Assembly: GCA_903864375.1 (NCBI GenBank)
Contig: CAIPFS010000218.1
Span: forward strand, 1-14,078
From: an uncultured Verrucomicrobiota bacterium
Lineage (GTDB): Bacteria > Verrucomicrobiota > Verrucomicrobiia > Limisphaerales > UBA9464
Length of the DNA stretch: 14,078 bases
Direction of reading: 5' to 3'
How positions within the stretch are numbered: the stretch's first letter is position 1; each line of letters starts with the position of its first letter. Positions 6,009 through 12,558 of the stretch are shown here, piece by piece. The translations under genes and the position numbers were made by a program. A model generated the notes under the pieces. It had not been told where the DNA came from. It worked only from the letters and a program-made list of their open reading frames with translations, and did not search any database.

Positions 6009-8678
6009 CTACGGCTCGGAGATTTTGACCCGGTAGAAGGCAGTGGATGAGCCGGCCGGGGGCAGAAGGAGGTCCACAGGAGTGTCCACTGCGGTCACGT
6101 GCCATTCATTTCCAGGGACTTCCAGGATCCGCCAGTTGGGCTCCACGCCGATGCTGGTCGAGACCTCCACCTGAAAGGCGACATCGGCCCGTCGGATGTA
6201 CCTTAAATGCGCGCCGTCCGCCGCCGCCTCAATCATCCATTTCCAATGTCGATGGGCGTCGAGGGGATCTTCCGACAGCAGCCACTCTGTTTCATTGGCA
6301 AGCCCATCGCCGTCCGGATCTCCGGCCGGGTCGGTCATCTGGGACGTTGCATCTGGGGGAAAGTGATGCCGAGCCCAGGTGGTATAATCCGTGTGAAGCA
6401 CCAGGTCGTTCGTAATCCAGCCGGCCAGAAGGGGAAGGACCGCTGTGTCCAGTTCGGTCGTGGCCAGGGGAGGCATGTGGTAGGGGGCATCGTCGGCAAG
6501 GCGTCGATACAGGGCTGAAGTCGTCAGATTGCCCGGTTCGACGATGTAGTTGGTGAGAACATTGAAGGGGTCTGAAATGTTGTCGAAGGCCACGGCACCT
6601 ACGATTCCCAGGTCGGAAAGCTCCGGTTCAGGACGTGAATTCCATGTGGCGCGGGTCGGCCCGGACGGGAAATGGCAGGCGGTGCAATTGGCGGCCAGAA
6701 AGGAACGGGCCAGCCATCGGCGACTGGTGCTGCTATCATCCAGGGAGGCGAGCCTGCGGCAGTATTCGGGAGCCACCGGCGTCTCGGTGAAATATCCGGC
6801 GTCGGAAAGGGCCCGGATTTGGTTCACTGGCTGGCCATTCCGAATCACGGTCCGACTCAGTTGGGCGGAGTTAAACCCCAGACTGAATCCGGCCTGGGAA
6901 TTATGACAGGTGGCGCATTCGCTCAATGCCGGGAAATGCCACGTCTGAAGGTGGTTCGTCCCATCCTTCAGGACCAGAAAGGTTGAATTGGTTCCAACTT
7001 CCGGAACCAGATCCGCGTCGGTCTGGTCGTCCCTCCAGCGGTAGCTGGCCCCATACACGCCGGTATCCGTACGGACAAGCAGGCGCGTTTCAATTCTTCG
7101 TGGAGCAACCACGGAGTTGCTCAGGACCGGAAGGTCGAACTGTTTGACCCAGACGGTCCCCGCCGGGGCTTGCCAGGCACCGGCATTGGTGTACGTCAAG
7201 CGACTGGAAACGGTCGGCAGTGCAAACCATCGGCGTTTGACGGCACCATCCGACCAGAAGGGGACATTGACGTCGTACGGCTCGAATCCGGACACCGGAG
7301 TCAACGCCGCCGTATCTGAAAAAACACCCGTTTCACTCAGACGGTTGGGCAGGGTTCCTCCCTGGGATGATTGGTGAACCATGCGTGCGATGACGCCAAA
7401 AAAATAATCGGCCACCAGGATGTCCCCTGAGCCCGGCTGGACGATCAGGTCTGTGACCCCCGACGGTGTGGATGAACCCATCAGCCAGCGGTTGACCCAC
7501 CCAGCGACCGGGTCCCGCCGGAGCATCCCCATGGAGCCGCCAAAGTCGAAGAACAGATAGGTGCCGTACAATTCGGGAAATTTGGTGCCTCGATACGGCA
7601 GCCCGGCGGTGATGGCAATGTGAAGCCCATCATGTTCATATTCATAGATGGGTGTCTGGAATGCCCGGGGATCCACTCCCGGATTCAATGGGTTTTCGAT
7701 CGAGCCCTCAAAAAATGACCAGCCGTAATTGCCTCCAGGCTGGACTCGATTGACTTCCTCGCGTCGGTTCTGGCCAACGTCATTGACATACAGCTCCCGG
7801 GTGAGGGGGTCGAAGGCAAACCGGAACGGATTTCGAAAACCGATGGCATAAAATTCCGTCCGGACGTTTTGGGGCTCCACGGGGTGCCCCCCAAAAGAAC
7901 TCAACCCGAAAAATGGGTTGTCCGCCGGGATCAGGTAGGTCCCCGGGTTGACAGCGGGATGGGGATTGGGCAGCACGTTCTGGCCGAGCATATCGACGTC
8001 AATCCGCAGCAGGGCTGAGAAGAAATTTCCATCAATCCGTTGCGAGTTGCCGAAGGAATCGAACGAACCGCCCTCGTCCCCGACGGCGATGTAGAGGTAC
8101 CCATCCGGGCCGAATTGAAGGGTGCCCCCCTGATGTTCAGGATCCCGATCGTATTGGGTGATGAGGGGGACCTCTGAATCCGGGAGTGCCCGGTTCGGGT
8201 CGTTGGGGTCGACGAGGAACCGTGCCACCCGTTGATGCAACCCTGTTCCCAGCGCGGTCGTGGTGAGGGTGGAATAGAAGACGTAGAACTGCCCGTTGAA
8301 CGAATACCAGGGATGGAATGCGAGGCCGGTCAGACCACATTCCGAATCGGTGAATGTCTTCGAACTCAGATCGAGGAAGACCGTCAGGCTGGGTTTCGCC
8401 AGGTTGGTAATGACCCAGATGATGCCGGTTTTTCCGACAAGGTATAATCGGTTCGTGTCCTCGGGCGGGCAGGCGAATCCCACCAGTTGAATCTGCGGAA
8501 GCGATGGGGCAATGAGCTCAAAGGCATAGTCGCTTGAACTCGCCAGCGTTGCGGGCAGATCCAGCAACGGAGGGGCGGGGCGCTCTGCCTCGACCTTTTG
8601 CCCGAGGAGCACCAGAACCATCCACAGCCATGAAAAAGCAGAAATTCGACCCATAGAACTGCCGCGCATCCCCAACAT
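6009..8678 (-). CDS. Secreted PQQ-dependent glucose/sorbosone-type dehydrogenase fused to a diheme cytochrome c region
   Basis: An 889-residue exported oxidoreductase. The N-terminus carries a signal peptide (hydrophobic AFSWLWMVLVLLG, cleavage after VEA). Residues about 50-440 form the six-bladed propeller of soluble PQQ sugar dehydrogenases: GLTGLAFHP, then EHQGGTLQFGPDGYLYIAVG, where His182 matches the catalytic His of this fold, then GFRNPFRFAFDP and DVGQNRREEVNRV before GGNYGW. From about 440 comes a second module beginning LPNRLSETGVFSD, as in SO2930-type diheme cytochromes, with CATCH at 588-592, CTACH at 665-669 and a YHMPPL segment that may supply an axial Met. Near the C-terminus DPDGDGLANETEW looks like a calcium-binding loop. 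Electrons probably pass from PQQ to the haems. ATG 8678 was preferred for a weak GAG nine bases upstream; TTG 8687 and ATG 8654 are alternatives. No PQQ synthesis genes are present here. Confidence 0.92.
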   Translation of the reverse strand: MLGMRGSSMGRISAFSWLWMVLVLLGQKVEAERPAPPLLDLPATLASSSDYAFELIAPSLPQIQLVGFACPPEDTNRLYLVGKTGIIWVITNLAKPSLTVFLDLSSKTFTDSECGLTGLAFHPWYSFNGQFYVFYSTLTTTALGTGLHQRVARFLVDPNDPNRALPDSEVPLITQYDRDPEHQGGTLQFGPDGYLYIAVGDEGGSFDSFGNSQRIDGNFFSALLRIDVDMLGQNVLPNPHPAVNPGTYLIPADNPFFGLSSFGGHPVEPQNVRTEFYAIGFRNPFRFAFDPLTRELYVNDVGQNRREEVNRVQPGGNYGWSFFEGSIENPLNPGVDPRAFQTPIYEYEHDGLHIAITAGLPYRGTKFPELYGTYLFFDFGGSMGMLRRDPVAGWVNRWLMGSSTPSGVTDLIVQPGSGDILVADYFFGVIARMVHQSSQGGTLPNRLSETGVFSDTAALTPVSGFEPYDVNVPFWSDGAVKRRWFALPTVSSRLTYTNAGAWQAPAGTVWVKQFDLPVLSNSVVAPRRIETRLLVRTDTGVYGASYRWRDDQTDADLVPEVGTNSTFLVLKDGTNHLQTWHFPALSECATCHNSQAGFSLGFNSAQLSRTVIRNGQPVNQIRALSDAGYFTETPVAPEYCRRLASLDDSSTSRRWLARSFLAANCTACHFPSGPTRATWNSRPEPELSDLGIVGAVAFDNISDPFNVLTNYIVEPGNLTTSALYRRLADDAPYHMPPLATTELDTAVLPLLAGWITNDLVLHTDYTTWARHHFPPDATSQMTDPAGDPDGDGLANETEWLLSEDPLDAHRHWKWMIEAAADGAHLRYIRRADVAFQVEVSTSIGVEPNWRILEVPGNEWHVTAVDTPVDLLLPPAGSSTAFYRVKISEP

Positions 8679-8757
8679 TTCACACAAGTCTCGTCACCGC
8701 CATTGGGGAAGCACAAATCAGGCCTTTTCCTACAACAGAACAAATCGATACCTTAAC
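8679..8757. promoter_or_regulatory. 79-base divergent intergenic region
   Basis: The dehydrogenase gene (-) and the glycosyltransferase gene (+) start back to back here, so promoters for both should lie within or near this stretch. It is more AT-rich than its surroundings. I could not find a convincing -35/-10 pair on either strand, so the regulatory role is inferred from gene layout only. Confidence 0.35.
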
Positions 8758-9927
8758 GTGGTGTCCTCTCCGGAAGTCACGCACATTTTTACCCACCTTC
8801 GCCTTTTAGGAGGCGGACAATCCATGCTGAGGCATCATCTCGCCTCATCACGTCCTGATTTTCTTCAGCGGGCGGTGGTGGTCTTCGAGTCGTCCGACAG
8901 ACCCGACGTCACGGGGCTTGACCTCCGGGGATGGAATTCGCCTCGCGCGGCGCAAGCTCGATGGAGGAAACGTGTTCCCCCGGTTGCCGGATGCGCCTCC
9001 TATCTCAACGGCTGGGGAGCGGGCTTTTTTGCGCCTCTGGATGGCTGCCAACGCCGGCTGGCCGTTCTTGCCACCGCCTGGCCCGGAGATCGCTCCTACC
9101 TTTCATCGTTAAAAAACATTTTCGATTTTGTCATGACGGTCAGTCAACCCCTCGCCGATCTGGCCCGGGAGACCCTCGATCTGTCGCCCGACCGGGTCGC
9201 CGTCATCCCAGTGCCCATTTCCCTTCCCAAGCTGCCACCGCGACCCACCGGGTCGTGGGACAATCGACCGCTGGTTTTGGGCTATTGCGGTCGCTTGATC
9301 ACGGCCCAAAAGAGAGTCGAGCGGTTGCCACGGATCGCCCAGGCGTTGCGGGCGGCGGGAATTTCGCATCGCTGGGAAATCATCGGTGAAGGGCCGGTTC
9401 AGGCGCAGCTCGCGGCGCAATTCGCATCCGTGGGTGCCACGGCCCATTTTCGGGGACGCCTTTCGGGGGCGGCTTACTGGAATGCCATTCGGGAACTCGA
9501 TTTCATTGTGTTCACCAGCGACTATGAAGGAACGCCCCTCAGCCTTGCCGAGGCCATGAGCCAGGGGGTGTTGCCCCTGTATGCCCAAATGAACAGTGGC
9601 GGTGATGAGTATGCCCGGCGGATTCATCCCGATCTGCTGTTTCCCCTGGATCAATGGGAACTGGCCGTGAAGGGAGTCCGGGCGGTGATGGAGGCACCGG
9701 CACCCGAACGGGAGGCCATGCAGGCGCGGGCCCGGGAAATCGCCCGCCACCATGCCGACGATGCCTATGTGAAGCTGTTTGAGGTTGGAGCCCGCCGGGC
9801 GTGGGAGATGCCCCGGATCTCGCTGCCCTGCCCACCCGCAGCCGGTTCAGCGTTCGCCCGACAAATCCCCTTTTCGCTGCTGGGCCGAATGAGTCCCGAG
9901 AGTCGATGGCGACGAGGGATCGGCTGA
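8758..9927 (+). CDS. Glycosyltransferase, GT4-like (GT-B fold)
   Basis: A 389-residue cytoplasmic glycosyltransferase that would move a sugar from an activated donor to an unknown acceptor. The N-terminal half begins with a beta strand and glycine-rich loop (LRLLGGGQSM, about 14-23) typical of the GT-B fold. The C-terminal Rossmann half starts near 174 (LGYCGRLITAQKRVERL) and includes EIIGEGP and FTSDYEGTPLSLAEAM. The last contains the EX7E motif (Glu258 to Glu266) of retaining GT4 enzymes that contact the nucleotide-sugar donor. No membrane segment is evident. It starts with GTG (8758; a second GTG follows at 8761) without a Shine-Dalgarno sequence. A perfect AGGAGG at 8808-8813 precedes an in-frame ATG at 8824, but starting there would remove the glycine-rich loop. 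No other polysaccharide gene lies nearby, so the acceptor cannot be guessed. Confidence 0.88.
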   Translation: MVSSPEVTHIFTHLRLLGGGQSMLRHHLASSRPDFLQRAVVVFESSDRPDVTGLDLRGWNSPRAAQARWRKRVPPVAGCASYLNGWGAGFFAPLDGCQRRLAVLATAWPGDRSYLSSLKNIFDFVMTVSQPLADLARETLDLSPDRVAVIPVPISLPKLPPRPTGSWDNRPLVLGYCGRLITAQKRVERLPRIAQALRAAGISHRWEIIGEGPVQAQLAAQFASVGATAHFRGRLSGAAYWNAIRELDFIVFTSDYEGTPLSLAEAMSQGVLPLYAQMNSGGDEYARRIHPDLLFPLDQWELAVKGVRAVMEAPAPEREAMQARAREIARHHADDAYVKLFEVGARRAWEMPRISLPCPPAAGSAFARQIPFSLLGRMSPESRWRRGIG

Positions 9928-9941
9928 ATCACCTGATCACA

Positions 9942-9956
9942 GGGTTCACGGAACCC
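9942..9956 (+). terminator. Short hairpin after the glycosyltransferase gene
   Basis: GGGTTC and GAACCC form a perfect 6-bp stem with a 3-base loop (ACG), 14 bases after the TGA stop, followed by ATTT. The T-tract is short, so this is a weak intrinsic terminator candidate in the gap between two convergent genes. Confidence 0.4.
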
Positions 9957-9993
9957 ATTTCCCCGCCTGCCCGGTATCGTTCGTCCGGGTGTC

Positions 9994-10039
9994 GAACTTC
10001 CGGGCAATGCCGAGATGGGAGCAGCTCAACTGGAAGTTC
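9994..10039. repeat. 8-bp inverted repeat between convergent genes
   Basis: GAACTTCC (9994-10001) and its exact complement GGAAGTTC (10032-10039) flank 30 bases that contain a smaller GAGC/GCTC pair. The repeat lies downstream of both the glycosyltransferase gene (+) and the STAS gene (-). It could form an extended stem at the 3' end of either transcript. Function is inferred from position; arms this short with this spacing could arise by chance. Confidence 0.3.
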
Positions 10040-10055
10040 CTTAGCCGCGGGTTGC

Positions 10056-10568
10056 TCAGCCGGGGGTGAGTTGCGCCTCGAGCATTCGGGTGACTTCCTG
10101 GAATTTCGCCGCGTTTTCGGGCTTGAGGGCCATCAGCAGGCGATGGGCTTCCAGGCAGCAGGATGTGGTCTCTTTTCGGGAGAAAGTTCCGGTTTCCACT
10201 TCCTGGGAGTCCCCACCCGGAACAAAAACAGGCGACGTTTCAAGGATGTTGACCAGGTCCAACACGCCGAGATTGTCCAACAGGTCTCGAACGCGGGCAT
10301 TCGGGTTGACCAGACTGATGCGCTTGCATCCATGTTTGGGGTCCGGGCCCAAGGATTGTGTCAACCCGGCGACCACCCCTGAAAAGGTGCTGTCCATGAG
10401 GAGGCACTGGGAGAGATCCACGCAAAAAAGCGATATGCCTTCCGCATGAAGGCGGGTCACCAAACCCTTGAAGTCCCGCGCGCTCTCAGCAGCGGCTCTT
10501 CCACCCACCTTGATAAAAGCCGTCGGCGATTGAATCCAAACCGACAACGTACAACCAGGCACCGGCAT
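10056..10568 (-). CDS. STAS-domain protein (anti-anti-sigma-factor-like)
   Basis: A 170-residue cytoplasmic protein. Residues about 8-112 form a STAS domain: FIKVGGRAAAES, then LFCVDLSQCLLMDSTFSG, then ISLVNPNARVRDLLDNLGV. Ser60 in MDSTFSG sits where SpoIIAA-type proteins carry the serine phosphorylated by a partner kinase, so a partner-switching role is plausible. Residues 113-170 form a separate tail (LEAHRLLMALKPENAAKF, then VTRMLEAQL) that I recognise only as a helical extension seen in related proteins. ATG 10568 was chosen; the frame continues upstream to TTG 10604, which would add 12 residues of poor quality. No Shine-Dalgarno sequence is obvious. No HATPase kinase or PP2C phosphatase is visible in the window. 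It lies 86 bases after the ThuA gene, so shared transcription with the sigma operon is possible but unproven. Confidence 0.85.
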   Translation of the reverse strand: MPVPGCTLSVWIQSPTAFIKVGGRAAAESARDFKGLVTRLHAEGISLFCVDLSQCLLMDSTFSGVVAGLTQSLGPDPKHGCKRISLVNPNARVRDLLDNLGVLDLVNILETSPVFVPGGDSQEVETGTFSRKETTSCCLEAHRLLMALKPENAAKFQEVTRMLEAQLTPG

Positions 10569-10654
10569 ACGGGAATACAGTGCGTCTTTGCCGGAGAGCG
10601 TCAAGTCCGCACTGGAAAGCCCCGCACCTTCGGGTTTCGATCGATTGGATCGGT

Positions 10655-11518
10655 TTACTTGGGGTCCTGATTGGCTCCGAGAAGCTCCGGGCTCACGGTC
10701 GAGACAATGCCGCCCGGAGGAACTTCGGCGCCAGCGGACCAGACGAGAGCGTTGAGGACCAGGCGCCGGAAACTTTCATTCCCCCAGTTCTTGTGATAAT
10801 GGCCGCCGGTAAATCCAAAACCGCGTCCACCAGTCGGTCGGTCGAAGGTCCACATCAGGATTTGGGGAACACCGCGGGCGACGTCCGACCTCACCCACGG
10901 ATTGCTGGAATGGGTTCCGTCGGGTTGACGGATCGTCTCAACGGGCGGAACAACGCTCAAAATCGGAGTCACACCGGCCAACTCCGGTGTGAACCGCATA
11001 TGGTAATACCATTCATCCTCAATTTGAAAGGGCGTGACACCCTGAGTGACGGGATGCTTGGGAAGCCGGTCAAAACGGGCGACCCAGGTCGGGTTGACAC
11101 TCCAGTACGGTTCAAAGTAACCGCCCGTCCATCGAAGCATGGCAAATCCCGGCGGACCTGCAGGCACCTCGACCCCATAATGGGCCGTACCAATGCCCAC
11201 GCCGCTGGCTGCCAATTCGTCGAGCAATTTCATCCGTGCCGGTGGGATGGCCGGATGGCCTCCCCCTCCGTCGGCATAAATCAGAATGGCGTTCGCCGTG
11301 CGCAGCAGGCGTTCGTCCGAGGGCCATCCGTTGCTGGCGACGGTGGCGTGAATCCCGGGAACCTTCTGAAGGCAATCCGCCAGCAGCAGACATCCGGCCC
11401 GAAACTCATGTTCCCCGGGACCATGACTTGGAACTCCGGCAATCAGCAAAATCTCTTTGTCGGCCCGCGCTGTCCACAGCGACAACCCGGCCAGGAACAG
11501 TGTCAGCAGGAGTTTCAT
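10655..11518 (-). CDS. Secreted ThuA-like domain protein
   Basis: A 287-residue exported protein of the ThuA family, named after a trehalose-utilisation gene and related to the class I glutamine-amidotransferase fold. Residues 1-19 are a clear signal peptide (MKLLLTLFLAGLSLWTARA), which fixes the start at 11518 even though the frame extends 12 codons upstream. The domain covers about 22-265: ILLIAGVPSHGPGEHEFRAG, then SNGWP, ILIYADGGGGHP, GVGIGTAHYGVE, EDEWYYHMRF and, at the end, GGHYHKNWGNESFRRL. His and acidic residues in these blocks are typical of the family. Such proteins are abundant in Planctomycetota and Verrucomicrobiota, often near sugar oxidoreductases or PSD1 proteins; activity is mostly unproven. 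It follows the DUF3106 gene by 49 bases on the same strand and may be co-transcribed. Confidence 0.93.
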   Translation of the reverse strand: MKLLLTLFLAGLSLWTARADKEILLIAGVPSHGPGEHEFRAGCLLLADCLQKVPGIHATVASNGWPSDERLLRTANAILIYADGGGGHPAIPPARMKLLDELAASGVGIGTAHYGVEVPAGPPGFAMLRWTGGYFEPYWSVNPTWVARFDRLPKHPVTQGVTPFQIEDEWYYHMRFTPELAGVTPILSVVPPVETIRQPDGTHSSNPWVRSDVARGVPQILMWTFDRPTGGRGFGFTGGHYHKNWGNESFRRLVLNALVWSAGAEVPPGGIVSTVSPELLGANQDPK

Positions 11519-11560
11519 GGGAACGATTGAACCCGGAGGGGCCCAGGTGGGCAATGCACA

Positions 11561-11576
11561 AATCGATTCATCGATT
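11561..11576. repeat. 16-bp palindrome centred on the DUF3106 stop codon
   Basis: AATCGAT and ATCGATT are exact complements separated by two bases, and the centre falls on the TGA of the DUF3106 gene (11570-11568 on the minus strand). In RNA this could fold as a 5-bp stem with a 6-base loop. It could also be a protein-binding site before the ThuA gene. The palindrome is seen directly; any role is a guess. Confidence 0.35.
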
Positions 11577-12539
11577 GGTCGCCGCCACCCGGGGGAGCGA
11601 TATGGACGGGGGGATCGGCGGGCGGTTGAGGACGGCCAGATCCAGATGGTCCACCAAGGCCTTCCATGCGGCCTGTTCCGTCGGTTTCATCGCCTTCCAA
11701 CGGGCGGCGTTGGCCATGAATTCGGCCCGCTCGGCAGTGCTCAGGGCCGCAAACTGCCGGGCCGCTTGCAGGCAATGCTCCCGTTCCTGGGGTTCAAGGG
11801 CATCCAATTGGGCCATCGCCTCCTTCATCCGCTGGCGTTCGTCGTCCGAAAGTTGGCGGAGGGTCCGGGCGCGTTCGGCGGAGCTCAGATCGTAAAACCG
11901 CTCAAAAAGCGCCGTCTTACGCGCCCGTTCTTCAGGCTGAAGCGCCGCCCAGCGTGCAAATTGAGCCTCCACCTCCGCCCGCACCGGAGGGGGGACCGTC
12001 CCCAGGGTGTCCGTCAGTCGCTGCGAATCAACCCGTTCCGACCGGACAAAATAGGCCAGCGACTGCTGGCTCTCCAAAAGCTCCTTCCGGGCGTCCGGAC
12101 CCAGCGAATCCCACACCTTCAACCGAAGATCGATGAGGGAGCGCTTCTGCATCGGAATTCGCGCCAGCAACCGGGAGCGGTCCTCCGGCGCAGCCCGGAG
12201 GAGCGGCGTTAGGAAAAATTCCAGCTCGGCGACTTCCAGGCGAAGTTCCCGTTCAATCGGGGTCAGTCGGCTGAACTCCCCAAGTTTGGCGGTCACCAGT
12301 TCCCGAATCTGCGGCGGGCGCACCTCCAGCCAGGCATTGCGTTCCGCGGGAGTCGCGTGGAGTAGCTTTCGAAAAACGGCGCTCGGACTGGCCGAGTCGG
12401 GAGGAACCGACGGCACGGCGGGCGAAGCCGCCGCCGGGGTGGTGGGCGCTGGTGCTGGCGGACCCGCATGAATGCGCTCCATCCCGATGACCGAAATCCC
12501 CAGCGCGAGACCCAGCCGGCAAATCCACCGAGCGATCAT
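11568..12539 (-). CDS. Secreted DUF3106 protein with 18-residue helical repeats
   Basis: A 323-residue protein of unknown function that matches the DUF3106 type. Residues 1-25 form a signal sequence (WICRLGLALGISVIG core, likely cut after IHA), followed by a Pro/Ala-rich linker (26-55). Residues 62-301 consist of 14 contiguous units of 18 residues (two of 12) with the pattern L-x-P-x-E-R. Examples are LTPIER at 92, LQPEER at 200, LEPQER at 248 and LSTAER at 266. Arg stands at unit position 6 in the first 13 units, and Gln in the last. It is probably an all-helical extracytoplasmic or periplasmic protein. ATG 12539 was preferred because it begins the signal peptide; ATG 12554 would add five residues, and the long upstream extension overlaps the previous gene in another frame. 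It sits 19 bases after the putative anti-sigma gene, so the two are very likely co-transcribed. It may sense or buffer envelope stress, but that is inference. Confidence 0.87.
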   Translation of the reverse strand: MIARWICRLGLALGISVIGMERIHAGPPAPAPTTPAAASPAVPSVPPDSASPSAVFRKLLHATPAERNAWLEVRPPQIRELVTAKLGEFSRLTPIERELRLEVAELEFFLTPLLRAAPEDRSRLLARIPMQKRSLIDLRLKVWDSLGPDARKELLESQQSLAYFVRSERVDSQRLTDTLGTVPPPVRAEVEAQFARWAALQPEERARKTALFERFYDLSSAERARTLRQLSDDERQRMKEAMAQLDALEPQEREHCLQAARQFAALSTAERAEFMANAARWKAMKPTEQAAWKALVDHLDLAVLNRPPIPPSISLPRVAATNR

Positions 12540-12558
12540 CGATGGGGAGGCCATGGAT

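Noticed and set aside
7867..7896. Hairpin TTTTGGGG/CCCCAAAA as a terminator
   Set aside because: It lies within the coding sequence of the PQQ dehydrogenase and the conserved protein continues on both sides.
10580..11530. 316-codon plus-strand frame
   Set aside because: It lies opposite the ThuA gene, which has a signal peptide and clear family motifs; the plus frame has no recognisable features.
11457..12212. 251-codon plus-strand frame
   Set aside because: Shadow of the DUF3106 gene; Arg/Gly-rich and without motifs.
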